A stretch of 64,000 bases of DNA from Nocardioides litoris (lineage in GTDB: Bacteria; Actinomycetota; Actinomycetes; Propionibacteriales; Nocardioidaceae): positions 434,001-498,000 of the forward strand of contig NZ_VDMR01000001.1 in assembly GCF_006346315.1 (NCBI RefSeq), given 5' to 3'. Positions 20,708-28,481 of the stretch are shown here, in pieces. Under the pieces are notes generated by a model. It worked only from the letters and a program-made list of their open reading frames with translations. It did no database searches and was not told where the DNA came from. The translations under genes and the position numbers were made by a program. Positions within the stretch are counted from its first letter, which is position 1, and each line of letters opens with the position of its first letter.

Positions 20708-21085
20708 TCAGGCCTCCCGGACGTCGTTGTTCATGCGGCTGGCCGCCTCGCGGTTGGTCTCCTCGGTGTCCTCGGCGTTCTTGGCCCAGTTGTCCAACCG
20801 CGTCTTGGCCGAGCGGAGCAACGTCTCGTGCGTGCCGATCGCCCGGTCGGCGTGCTCGATGATGCCGTTGTAGAGACCCTCGTAGGTGTAGCTGTTGATG
20901 TCGCCGCCCCAGGGGGTCGGCACCAGGGTGCCCTTGGCCGCCGTCCGCTGGTGGCCGAGCGTGTCGGCGGCCCACCCGACCTGGTCGGCGCCGTGCTTGA
21001 TGGCCGCGGTGTCGGTGACGACCTCGGCCCCCCAGCTCTCGGAGATGCCGCCTCCGCCGCCTCCGCCGCTATGCGCGTTGACCAT
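20708..21085 (-). CDS. WXG100-like small helical protein
   Basis: 125 residues, ATG preceded by AGGAGGAGG. After a Gly-rich N-terminus it reads as two long helices around a Pro-Trp-Gly turn (TLVPTPWGGDINSY), the size and shape of ESAT-6/WXG100 proteins although the motif is PWG, not WxG. The stop is one base before the start of the 590-residue gene, so translation is probably coupled. A type VII secretion substrate or chaperone role is likely, but no secretion ATPase (EccC) or other Ecc gene is in the window. Confidence 0.65.
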   Translation of the reverse strand: MVNAHSGGGGGGGISESWGAEVVTDTAAIKHGADQVGWAADTLGHQRTAAKGTLVPTPWGGDINSYTYEGLYNGIIEHADRAIGTHETLLRSAKTRLDNWAKNAEDTEETNREAASRMNNDVREA

Positions 21086-21386
21086 GGATCCTCCTCCTCA
21101 GCTCGCTGGCCCGGGCGGCTGCGGCGTCGAGGCGATCCCGCGCCGGCGCCAGGGCCTCGCTGGCGGCCGCGCGCCGCTGCTCGCGGGCCCGGTCGTCCTC
21201 GCCCAGGGCCGAGGCCCTGGTGCGCAGGTCGCGGAAGGCATTCTGGATGGCCGCGGCGAGGTCGTCGGTGTCGAGACGTCGGACGCGGGGGTCGAGGGTG
21301 ACCTCGAGGTCGCCGTCGGCTCCCAGCTCGAGCACCACCATCCCGTCGGCGGCCTCGCCGCGCACCCGTGGCTGGTCTGGTGTCAT
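21069..21386 (-). CDS. YbaB/EbfC-like small protein
   Basis: 105 residues. The first half is a beta sheet (DGMVVLELGADGDLEVTLDPRV) and the second a long helix (DDLAAAIQNAFRDLRTRASAL...), the YbaB nucleoid-associated fold. YbaB-like proteins are regularly encoded with WXG100 substrates in actinobacteria; EspL in the mycobacterial ESX-1 locus is an example. It overlaps the following gene by 17 bases and leads the three-gene operon. DNA binding is not tested. Confidence 0.7.
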   Translation of the reverse strand: MTPDQPRVRGEAADGMVVLELGADGDLEVTLDPRVRRLDTDDLAAAIQNAFRDLRTRASALGEDDRAREQRRAAASEALAPARDRLDAAAARASELRRRIHGQRA

Positions 21387-21434
21387 GACGGCCGTCCTCC
21401 CCGGTGCGGCCCGGGTGGAAACCTGCGGGAGCCG

Positions 21435-21818
21435 TCAGCGGGCGCGGCGGACGCGCACCGGTCCCTTGGCCGTCGAGGGGTCCACGACCCGGCCCTGCTG
21501 GGTGACCTCGACGTCGCCCGCCGCGACCAGCCGTCGGGCTGCCCGCCGCGCCGGCTCCATCAGCTCGCGCCACTCCTCGCCGCGCCCCTCCGCCGCGGCG
21601 ACGGCCCGTGCGGCCTCCGAGGGGCAGATCGTGGCCGTGGCCGCGCGCTGGGAGAGCAGGTCGAGGATGGAGGCCTCCAGCGCCCGGTCGGTCGGCCCGA
21701 CCTTGCGTCGCCGGCAGGCGTCGGAGCAGTAGCGCACCTGGTCCCAGTCGCGCTCCCACTTCTTGCGCCACTCGATGCGGCGACCGCACGACTGGCACGT
21801 CTTGGGCTCCGGGGTCAC
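21435..21818 (-). CDS. DUF2256/DUF3253 fusion protein
   Basis: 127 residues from GTG 21818. The N-terminal zinc-ribbon-like part has [18 protein letters not shown]...[10 protein letters not shown] with four cysteines (DUF2256). The C-terminal part is a winged-helix-like DUF3253 domain ([14 protein letters not shown]...PSEAARAV...[12 protein letters not shown]). The function is unknown; such fusions are widespread and conserved in actinobacteria. The start was chosen because the frame upstream is antisense to terD. Confidence 0.8.
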   Translation of the reverse strand: MTPEPKTCQSCGRRIEWRKKWERDWDQVRYCSDACRRRKVGPTDRALEASILDLLSQRAATATICPSEAARAVAAAEGRGEEWRELMEPARRAARRLVAAGDVEVTQQGRVVDPSTAKGPVRVRRAR

Positions 21819-21920
21819 CGCTCCAGGGTGTCCGGCCCGCGCGCCCCGGCGTACCACCCCCGGGGTGGCCCGCCCCGCCGGCGGGTGTCGGCCCGCGGCT
21901 GCGTGGATAGGGTCCGAGAC

Positions 21921-23039
21921 ATGACCGGCCTGCGCGACACCGGCCTCCCGGCCGACCACCCCCGCTCCGTGTACGTCGACCACCTGCGGGCCGACGAGAC
22001 CGTCACCTGGTTCAGCGAGCAGGCTCCCGTCGACGCCCTCGTCGACTACGTCCTCGGCCTGCTGCAGGTGGGTCGCGGCGACTTGCGGGCCGACCCGCGC
22101 GGGTTCGCCCGCACCGCCGACGGCGCGCTGCGGCTGACGGCCGTGCAGGGCGGGCGCGGCTGTGCCCTGACCGTGCACGGTGCCGACGTCACCGGCGCGA
22201 CCCGCATCAACGACGCCATCGCCCGTGAGTCGCACGCCATGATGGCCGCGCTCGGCCGCGGGGAGCCCGGTGGCAACCCGGTCCAGGCGCGCTGGGCCCC
22301 GGTCGTGCGCGGCGAGGTCCGCGAGGACTTCGTGGGCTCGCCGGTGCTGCAGGTGCTCGACGGCGCCGACGTCGTGCCCCTGGGGGGCGCGCCCGCGGCG
22401 TCCCCGGCCGCCCCTCCGCCGCCCCCGCCGTACGCCGGGGGAGCGGGGGCCGCGCCGTCGGCCGGTCCGGTGCGGTTGAGCAAGGGGGGCAACGTCTCGC
22501 TGACCAAGCAGGTGCCGGCGCTGGCGCAGATCCGGGTCGGCCTCGGCTGGGACGTGGCCGCGACGACGGGTCACGACGTCGACCTCGACGCCTCGGCGAT
22601 CATGTGCGGCAGTGGCGGGCGGGTGCTCAGCGACCAGCACTTCGTGTTCTTCAACAACCTCACCTCGCCCGACGGCACCGTCCACCACACCGGCGACAAC
22701 CTCACCGGCGAGGGCGACGGTGACGACGAGGTGATCGAGGTCGACCTCGCGCGGATGGCCCCGCAGGTCGAGCGCATCGTCGTCGCGGTCTCGATCTACG
22801 ACGCCGACGCCCGGCGGCAGAGCTTCGACCAGGTCGCCAACGCCTTCATCCGCCTCGTCGACCGGGCCGACGGTCGCGAGATCGCCCGCTACGACCTGTC
22901 CGAGGACGCCACCGGCGAGACCGCGATGATCTTCGGTGAGGTCTACCGCCGCGACGGGGAGTGGAAGTTCCGGGCCGTCGGCCAGGGGTACGCCTCCGGG
23001 CTGCACGGCATCGCCAAGGACTTCGGGGTCAACGTCTGA
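21921..23039 (+). CDS. TerD-family protein with unidentified N-terminal domain
   Basis: 372 residues. Residues about 1-150 form a domain I do not recognise ([30 protein letters not shown]...). A Pro/Ala linker leads to a full TerD domain (about 183-372): [51 protein letters not shown], with the paired Asp clusters that bind calcium. TerD proteins are linked to tellurite resistance and general stress. TAGGGT (21908-21913) is a likely -10 box seven bases before ATG, so the mRNA may be leaderless. No other ter genes are near. Confidence 0.85.
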   Translation: MTGLRDTGLPADHPRSVYVDHLRADETVTWFSEQAPVDALVDYVLGLLQVGRGDLRADPRGFARTADGALRLTAVQGGRGCALTVHGADVTGATRINDAIARESHAMMAALGRGEPGGNPVQARWAPVVRGEVREDFVGSPVLQVLDGADVVPLGGAPAASPAAPPPPPPYAGGAGAAPSAGPVRLSKGGNVSLTKQVPALAQIRVGLGWDVAATTGHDVDLDASAIMCGSGGRVLSDQHFVFFNNLTSPDGTVHHTGDNLTGEGDGDDEVIEVDLARMAPQVERIVVAVSIYDADARRQSFDQVANAFIRLVDRADGREIARYDLSEDATGETAMIFGEVYRRDGEWKFRAVGQGYASGLHGIAKDFGVNV

Positions 23040-23080
23040 GCCGGCGCTCGCGGGCGCCGACTCCCTCACCGCCGAACCCT

Positions 23081-23108
23081 CTTCCCCGCCCGAATGCGGG
23101 CGGGGGAG
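23081..23108. terminator. hairpin terminator between terD-like gene and the convergent gene
   Basis: A 12-base-pair stem (23081-23092 with 23097-23108) including CCCCGCCCG and CGGGCGGGG, loop AATG. It lies 41 bases after the terD stop. There is no T-tract, as is common in high-G+C actinobacteria. Confidence 0.7.
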
Positions 23109-23175
23109 TGCGTCGGACGGTGAGTTGCATGCGTGACCGATGCCGACCGATGCCCCCGGGGGTGTCGAGGGGCGG

Positions 23176-23796
23176 TCAGTCGAGGCGGGTGCGGAGGCGG
23201 TCGGCGCCGGGGCCGGTGAGGTCGGCGGCGACGCCCGCGCGGCCGGCGAGGGCCATCAGGACGGCCTCGCCGGGGCCACGCGCCTCGGGTCCGCGGCCGT
23301 GTGACCAGTCGACGTCGGTCGCGACCAGGCGGACGCCGCGGGCGTGCCAGGCGCCGCGCACGGTGGGGGCGGTGAGGGTGAAGCCGAGGGCGAAGCGCAG
23401 CCGCTCCGGCGGTACGACGCGGGGCAGGCCGAGCGGGCGGCGTACGTCCTGGTGGTGGACCAGGGTGTCGGTCAGGCCGATGCCGCCGCCGAACCCGGCC
23501 GTCAGCCCCGTCGGCCGGGCGTGCTCGCGGAGCAGCCGCACGAGCTCGGCGGGGGAGGCGTCGGCGAGCGCGGCCAGGGCGAGGGCGTTCATCCGGTCCG
23601 GGGAGCCGAGGCCGCGGGCGCCGAGGCGCGCCAGGTCGGTGACGCCGAGGCGTTCGTAGCTCACGACGTGCGCGGCGACGTCGCGCACCGACCAGCGGGA
23701 GCACAGCGACCGGGTGGCCCACTGCGCGGGCGTCAGCGACTCGAGCAGGTCGGCCAGCTCGAGGCGCTCGGCGGTCGCCTCCGCCATCCGGTCCAC
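23176..23796 (-). CDS. maleylpyruvate-isomerase-type mycothiol-dependent protein
   Basis: 206 residues. A DinB-like four-helix fold is suggested by [35 protein letters not shown] near the N-terminus and by [15 protein letters not shown]. The His of AAHV and the HHQD motif are the usual metal ligands. The family name comes from mycothiol-dependent maleylpyruvate isomerase, but most members have unknown substrates. It follows the aldo/keto reductase gene with a 10-base gap and may end that operon. Confidence 0.8.
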   Translation of the reverse strand: MDRMAEATAERLELADLLESLTPAQWATRSLCSRWSVRDVAAHVVSYERLGVTDLARLGARGLGSPDRMNALALAALADASPAELVRLLREHARPTGLTAGFGGGIGLTDTLVHHQDVRRPLGLPRVVPPERLRFALGFTLTAPTVRGAWHARGVRLVATDVDWSHGRGPEARGPGEAVLMALAGRAGVAADLTGPGADRLRTRLD

Positions 23797-23806
23797 GCCG
23801 AGGAGG

Positions 23807-24679
23807 CTAGTCGCCCAGGGCGGTCAGGGCGGCGTGCTCCTCGTCGGTCAGCTCGATGCCCGCGGCGGCGGTGTTGGTCTCGAGGTGCTCGAGCGACTTC
23901 GTGCCGGGGATGGGCAGCATGACGGGAGAGCGGCGCAGCAGCCACGCGAGCGCGAGCTGCGAGGGCGTGGCGCCGTGCTCGCGGGCGGCGTCGCCGAGCA
24001 CGCCGTCGTCGCCGGACAGCTCGCCCGTGGCGAGCGGGAACCACGGGATGAAGCCGATGTCGTGGGTCTCGCAGAAGTCGAGCAGGTCCTGGGCGTCGCG
24101 GTGGGCGAGGTTGTAGAGGTTCTGCACCGTGGCGATCGGGGCGATGGCCTGGGCCATCTCGAGCTGCTCGACGGTGACCTCCGAGAGCCCGATGTGGCGG
24201 ATCTTGCCCTCGTCGCGCAGCTTGACCAGCTCGCCGACCTGGTCCTCGAGGTCGACGGCCGGGTCGATGCGGTGCAGCTGGAAGAGGTCGATGCGCTCGA
24301 CCCCGAGGTTGCGCAGCGACAGCTCGCACTGCTGCCGGAGGTAGGCCGGCACGCCGACCGGCGTCCACACGCCCGGGCCCTGGCGGGTCAGGCCGGCCTT
24401 GGTCGCGATGACCACGTCGTCGGCGTACGGGTGGAGGGCCTCCTTCAGCAGCGCCTCGGCCACGACGGGGCCGTAGGAGTCGGCGGTGTCGAAGAAGGTG
24501 ATGCCGAGCTCGACCGCACGCCGCAGCACGGCGACGGCGTTGTCGCGGTCGTCGGGCCAGCCCCAGACCCCGTCGCCGGTGAGCTGCATGGTGCCGTAGC
24601 CGAGGCGTACGACGTCGAGGTCGCCGCCGATGCGGAAGGTGCCCGAGGCGCCCGCCGTGGTCTCGGTCGTGGTCGGCAT
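23807..24679 (-). CDS. aldo/keto reductase
   Basis: 290 residues, full-length TIM-barrel oxidoreductase. The catalytic tetrad can be followed as D (FFDTADSYG), Y (same motif), K (IATKAG) and H (LFQLHRID). The NADPH-binding tail is IPGTKSLEHLETN. It reduces carbonyls with NADPH; the substrate is not predictable. ATG overlaps the gnd stop by one base, placing it in one transcript with the NADPH-producing 6-phosphogluconate dehydrogenase. Confidence 0.9.
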   Translation of the reverse strand: MPTTTETTAGASGTFRIGGDLDVVRLGYGTMQLTGDGVWGWPDDRDNAVAVLRRAVELGITFFDTADSYGPVVAEALLKEALHPYADDVVIATKAGLTRQGPGVWTPVGVPAYLRQQCELSLRNLGVERIDLFQLHRIDPAVDLEDQVGELVKLRDEGKIRHIGLSEVTVEQLEMAQAIAPIATVQNLYNLAHRDAQDLLDFCETHDIGFIPWFPLATGELSGDDGVLGDAAREHGATPSQLALAWLLRRSPVMLPIPGTKSLEHLETNTAAAGIELTDEEHAALTALGD

Positions 24680-26133
24680 CAGGCCTCGCTCTCGCTCAGG
24701 TCGCCCGCCCAGGCGGTGTGGAAGGTGCCCTCGCGGTCGATGCGCTGGTAGGTGTGGGCGCCGAAGTTGTCGCGCAGGGCCTGGATGAGCGAGGCGGGGA
24801 GGCGCTCGCGGCGCAGGCCGTCGAAGTAGGACAGCGAGGACCCGAACGCCGGGACCGGGACGCCGCCCTGGGCCGCGGTGGCCACCACGTGGCGCCAGGC
24901 GTCGACGCCCTCCTTGACCGCGTCGGCGAAGAACGCCGTGGTCAGCAGCGTGGTCAGGTCGGGCTCGTCGGTGTAGGCCTCGGTGATGCGACCCAGGAAG
25001 CGGGCGCGGATGATGCAGCCGTCGCGCCAGATCTTGGCCACCTGGCCGAGGTCGATGTCCCAGCCGTGCTCCTCGGCCCCGGCCTTGATCTGGTCGAAGC
25101 CCTGGGCGTAGGCGACGACCTTGGAGGCGTAGAGCGCGGCCTGGACGTCGTCGACGAACGCCTCGCGGTCGACGTCGACCCGCTGCTCGTCGGGGTCGGT
25201 GGTGAAGACCTTGCGCGCGGCGGCGCGCTGCTCGCCGTGGCCGGACAGGCTGCGGGCGAAGGTCGCCTCGGCGATGCCGGTGATCGGGACACCGAGGTCG
25301 AGGGCGCTCTGCACGGTCCAGCGGCCGGTGCCCTTCTGCTCGGCGGCGTCCTTGACCACGTCGACGAACGGCTGGCCGGTGCCCGAGTCGGTGTGGCGGA
25401 GCACGTCGGCGGTCATCTGGATGAGGAACGACTCGAGCTCGCCCTCGTTCCAGCGCCCGAAGACGTCGGCGATCTCGGCCGGCTCGAGCCCGCCGATCGA
25501 GCGCAGCAGGTCGTAGGACTCGGCGATGAGCTGCATGTCGGCGTACTCGATGCCGTTGTGGACCATCTTGACGAAGTGGCCGGCGCCGCCCTCGCCCACG
25601 TGGGCGCAGCAGGGCTCGCCGTCGACCTGCGCGGCGATGGACTCCAGGATCGGGCCGAGTCGCTCGTAGGCCTGGTCGGTGCCGCCGACCATGATCGAGG
25701 GCCCGTTGAGCGCGCCCTCCTCCCCGCCGGAGACGCCGGTGCCGACGAAGTGCAGGCCGTGCTCCTGCAGCTGCTCGGTGCGGCGCATCGTGTCGGCGTA
25801 GTGGGCGTTGCCGCAGTCGACGACGATGTCGCCCTCGTCGAGCAGCGGCACCAGGTCGTCGATCACGGCGTCGGTGCCCGGGCCGGCCTTGACCATGACC
25901 AGGACGACGCGCGGCTTCTCGATGGCCTGCACGAACTCCTCGAGCGACTCGGTGCCGACGAAGTCGCCCTCGTCGCCGTGCTCGTCGAGCAGGTCCTGCA
26001 TCTTGGCCGTGGTGCGGTTGTGGACCGCGATGGTGTGGCCGTGGCGGGCGATGTTGCGCGCCAGGTTGCGGCCCATCACCGCCAGGCCCGTCAAGCCGAT
26101 GGTGGCGCGGGCCGTGCCCGCCTGCTCGCTCAC
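24679..26133 (-). CDS. gnd: 6-phosphogluconate dehydrogenase (decarboxylating)
   Basis: 484 residues, full length. N-terminal NADP-binding fold with GLAVMGRNLARNI and VHNRTTAK; substrate motifs VSGGEEGALNGPSIMVGG and GHFVKMVHNGIEYADMQ with catalytic Lys and Asn; all-helical C-terminal domain. It converts 6-phosphogluconate to ribulose 5-phosphate, CO2 and NADPH in the pentose phosphate pathway. GTG 26133 overlaps the stop of the LapA-like gene (GTGA); a longer open frame upstream is that gene's shadow. The 484-residue length matches the homodimeric long form. Confidence 0.96.
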   Translation of the reverse strand: MSEQAGTARATIGLTGLAVMGRNLARNIARHGHTIAVHNRTTAKMQDLLDEHGDEGDFVGTESLEEFVQAIEKPRVVLVMVKAGPGTDAVIDDLVPLLDEGDIVVDCGNAHYADTMRRTEQLQEHGLHFVGTGVSGGEEGALNGPSIMVGGTDQAYERLGPILESIAAQVDGEPCCAHVGEGGAGHFVKMVHNGIEYADMQLIAESYDLLRSIGGLEPAEIADVFGRWNEGELESFLIQMTADVLRHTDSGTGQPFVDVVKDAAEQKGTGRWTVQSALDLGVPITGIAEATFARSLSGHGEQRAAARKVFTTDPDEQRVDVDREAFVDDVQAALYASKVVAYAQGFDQIKAGAEEHGWDIDLGQVAKIWRDGCIIRARFLGRITEAYTDEPDLTTLLTTAFFADAVKEGVDAWRHVVATAAQGGVPVPAFGSSLSYFDGLRRERLPASLIQALRDNFGAHTYQRIDREGTFHTAWAGDLSESEA

Positions 26134-26516
26134 TTGCCCCGCTTGTTCTCGCGCTTGACCCGGCGGCGCAGCTGCAGGATGCGCAGGCTGCCGACCAGGG
26201 CCACGACGACCATGCCGGCGACCATCGAGATCAGCAGCGCGGCGGCGAGCGGGAACTGGCCGTCCAGCCACAGGAACTGGATGCGCGCGTCGGCGGTGTT
26301 CTGGAACACGAAGATGACCAGCAGCACGATGAGGACCGCGGCGGCGATGACCGCGGCGTACGCCCCGCTGATGCGCGAGCCGCGCAGCGGGTCGTCGTGG
26401 CGCTCCTCGGTGGGCGGCGGCGGGGGCGGCGGCGTGGTCTCGTCCGTGGGCTTCGTCGAGGCCGGCTCCGCGTCGGTCGGAGGGGTCAGCGCGGGGTCGG
26501 ACGGGGTCTGGCTCAT
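26130..26516 (-). CDS. LapA-domain (DUF1049) membrane protein
   Basis: 128 residues. A charged, Pro-rich cytoplasmic N-terminus is followed by two helices (AAVIAAAVLIVLLVIFVFQNTADARIQFLWLDG and FPLAAALLISMVAGMVVVALVG) and a basic tail (LRRRVKRENKRGK). FVFQNT..A.I.FLW is the LapA signature; in E. coli LapA helps control lipopolysaccharide level, but in actinobacteria its role is unknown. GGAGGC precedes ATG. First gene of the lapA-like/gnd/aldo-keto reductase/DinB-like run. Confidence 0.85.
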   Translation of the reverse strand: MSQTPSDPALTPPTDAEPASTKPTDETTPPPPPPPTEERHDDPLRGSRISGAYAAVIAAAVLIVLLVIFVFQNTADARIQFLWLDGQFPLAAALLISMVAGMVVVALVGSLRILQLRRRVKRENKRGK

Positions 26517-26590
26517 GCCTCCGACGCTAGACCTCGCCGTCGGGGGTCGGTCCACCCTCGCGGGCTGCTCGGGTCCTCGCGGGACGTGGG

Positions 26591-27211
26591 TCAGAACACG
26601 TTGAACGGGCGGTACTGCACGGAGATGCGGGGCCCGGCGTGGGCCACCTTGGGCACGGCGTGCTCCCACGTGCGCTGGCAGGACCCGCCCATCACCACCA
26701 GGTCGCCGTGGCCCATCTCGACCGAGGTGCTCGGGCCCCCGCTGCGCGGTCGCAGCTGCAGGCGTCGGGGGTCGCCGAAGGAGACGATCGCGACCATCGT
26801 GTCGTGCGTCGAGCCGCGGCCGATGGTGTCGCCGTGCCAGGCGACCGAGTCGCGGCCGTCGCGGTAGTAGCAGCAGCCGGCGGTGCGGAACGGCTCGCCC
26901 AGCTCGTCGGCGTAGTGGGCCGAGAGCGCGTCGCGGGCCTCGGTGAGCACGGGGTGGGGGAGCTCCTCGCCGATCATGTAGGTGTGCAGCAGGCGCGGCA
27001 CGTCGACGAGGCGGTCGTACATCTGGCGGCGCTCGGCTCGCCACGGCACGTCGCGCACGAGGGTCTCGAGGACGTCGTCGCTGGCGGGCACCCAGCCGGG
27101 CAGCACGTCGAGCCACGCGCCCTGGCCGAGCACGCGGCGCTCGAGGCCGGCCAGCGCACCGACGGCGCTGCCCGGGGAGGGCGCCTCGAAGAGGGTGCTC
27201 TGGAAGTCCAC
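26591..27211 (-). CDS. alkB: AlkB-type 2-oxoglutarate/Fe(II) dioxygenase
   Basis: 206 residues. The Fe ligands are in WHGDTIGRG (HxD) and WEHAVPK; the oxoglutarate-binding arginines are in GPRISVQYR. YYRDGRDSVAWHGD is typical of bacterial AlkB. It removes methyl groups such as 1-methyladenine and 3-methylcytosine from DNA by oxidation. GTG 27211 is preferred over the GTG at 27241 because the latter lies inside a perfect LexA-box palindrome. This places the gene under likely SOS control. The surrounding genes are unrelated, so it is probably transcribed alone. Confidence 0.9.
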   Translation of the reverse strand: MDFQSTLFEAPSPGSAVGALAGLERRVLGQGAWLDVLPGWVPASDDVLETLVRDVPWRAERRQMYDRLVDVPRLLHTYMIGEELPHPVLTEARDALSAHYADELGEPFRTAGCCYYRDGRDSVAWHGDTIGRGSTHDTMVAIVSFGDPRRLQLRPRSGGPSTSVEMGHGDLVVMGGSCQRTWEHAVPKVAHAGPRISVQYRPFNVF

Positions 27212-27233
27212 GGTCCCGACGGTAGCACCTCCG

Positions 27234-27249
27234 TCGAACACGTGTTCGA
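27234..27249. promoter_or_regulatory. LexA (SOS) box upstream of alkB
   Basis: TCGAACACGTGTTCGA is a perfect palindrome and fits the actinobacterial SOS box TCGAAC-N4-GTTCGA; symmetry continues three bases on each side (27231-27252). It lies 22 bases upstream of the alkB start. It is also 26 bases after the end of the polyphosphate glucokinase stretch, but that gene reads away from it. Confidence 0.85.
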
Positions 27250-27275
27250 CGGATCGTCGGGTCAGGCCGGTGCCC

Positions 27276-28025
27276 TCAGCCCTCGCCGGCGGCGTGCAGG
27301 GCGGCGCCGACGATGCCGGCCTTGTTGCGCAGCACGGCCGGGATGATCGGGGTGTCGATGCCGATCATCGGCAGGAACTTGTCGGCGTGCTTGCTCACCC
27401 CGCCGCCGACGACGAACATCGACGGCGAGAGCAGGCCCTCGATCGTGCGGTAGTAGACGGTGAGCCGCTCGGCCCACTCCTCCCACGACAGGTCCTCGTC
27501 CTCGCGGACCTTGTTGGCCGTCCACTGCTCGGCGTCGTGCCCGTCGATCTCGACGTGGCCGAGCTCGGAGTTGGGCACCAGCACGCCGTCGTGCAGCAGG
27601 GCCGAGCCGATGCCCGTGCCCAGCGTGGTGACGACCACGAGGCCGTGCTGGCCGCGCGCGGCGCCGTACCGGCTCTCGGCGAGGCCGGCGGCGTCGGCGT
27701 CGTTGAGGGCGACGACCGCGCGCCCGGTGGCCCGGCCGAAGACGGCTGCGGCGTCGGTGCCGATCCAGGAGTCGTCGATGTTGGCGGCGGTGCTGACGAC
27801 CCCGTCGCGCACGACGCCGGGCACGGTCACGCCGACCGGCCCGTGGCCCTCGAAGGAGGACACGAGCTCGGCGAGGACCTCGGCCACCGCCTCGGGCGTC
27901 GACGGGTCGGGGGTGGGGATGCGCTCGCGGTCGGCGGCGAAGTCGCCGCGCTCGAGGTCGACGGGTGCGGCCTTGATGCCGGACCCGCCGAAGTCGACGC
28001 CGAGCGGGTGGTCGGGGTGGCTCAT
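27276..28025 (-). CDS. ppgK: polyphosphate glucokinase
   Basis: 249 residues, ROK family. Phosphate-binding motif GVDFGGSGIKAA (about 9-20), TTLGTGIGSALLHDGVLVPNSELGH and the zinc-free PPGK pattern throughout. It phosphorylates glucose with polyphosphate (or ATP) and is typical of actinobacteria. The ATG overlaps the stop of the upstream SRPBCC gene (ATGA). Confidence 0.95.
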   Translation of the reverse strand: MSHPDHPLGVDFGGSGIKAAPVDLERGDFAADRERIPTPDPSTPEAVAEVLAELVSSFEGHGPVGVTVPGVVRDGVVSTAANIDDSWIGTDAAAVFGRATGRAVVALNDADAAGLAESRYGAARGQHGLVVVTTLGTGIGSALLHDGVLVPNSELGHVEIDGHDAEQWTANKVREDEDLSWEEWAERLTVYYRTIEGLLSPSMFVVGGGVSKHADKFLPMIGIDTPIIPAVLRNKAGIVGAALHAAGEG

Positions 28026-28471
28026 CGGTCCTCCAGGGTGCGGACGATGCGGTCGACCGTCTCGTCGGCCAGGTCGTCGAGCCGGCCCCGTCGTACGACG
28101 AGGGGCGCGACGAGGCGCACCCAGCCGTGGAAGGTGAAGTCGGCGCGGTAGTGGATGCAGGTGGTCTTGCCACCGGCGTCGGTGAACGTCATCGAGTCGG
28201 TGGCGGTCGAGGCCTTGTTGCGACCGCGGACCTGCACGGCCTCGGGGCGGCGGAAGGTGATGGTCTCGTAGACCAGCCTGACCCGACGGCCCAGGAACTC
28301 CGACTCGTTGTCGTACGTCGTGCCGAGGCCGCCGTCGCCCGAGGTGCGGCGGGTGGTGACCGTGCCCGGGTCCCAGTGCTCGGTGTGCTCGAAGTCGGCC
28401 AGGAAGTCGAACACCTCGGCCACCGGTCGGCGGACCGTGAACGTGCGCTCGACGAACACCGACCAGGACAT
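28022..28471 (-). CDS. SRPBCC (polyketide cyclase/START-like) protein
   Basis: 149 residues, single domain with RTFTVRRPVAEVFDFLADFEHTEHWDPG, the conserved start of SRPBCC proteins of the cyclase/dehydrase group, and a long C-terminal helix (LDDLADETVDRIVRTLE). The fold binds a hydrophobic ligand; no catalytic residues stand out. It overlaps ppgK by four bases and is probably co-transcribed with it. Confidence 0.8.
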   Translation of the reverse strand: MSWSVFVERTFTVRRPVAEVFDFLADFEHTEHWDPGTVTTRRTSGDGGLGTTYDNESEFLGRRVRLVYETITFRRPEAVQVRGRNKASTATDSMTFTDAGGKTTCIHYRADFTFHGWVRLVAPLVVRRGRLDDLADETVDRIVRTLEDR

Positions 28472-28481
28472 GGCGGGGAGC

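Noticed and set aside
27211..27241. Longer AlkB start at GTG 27241
   Set aside because: This codon lies inside the LexA-box palindrome, so an operator there would overlap the coding start; GTG 27211 is more consistent, though its ribosome-binding site is weak.
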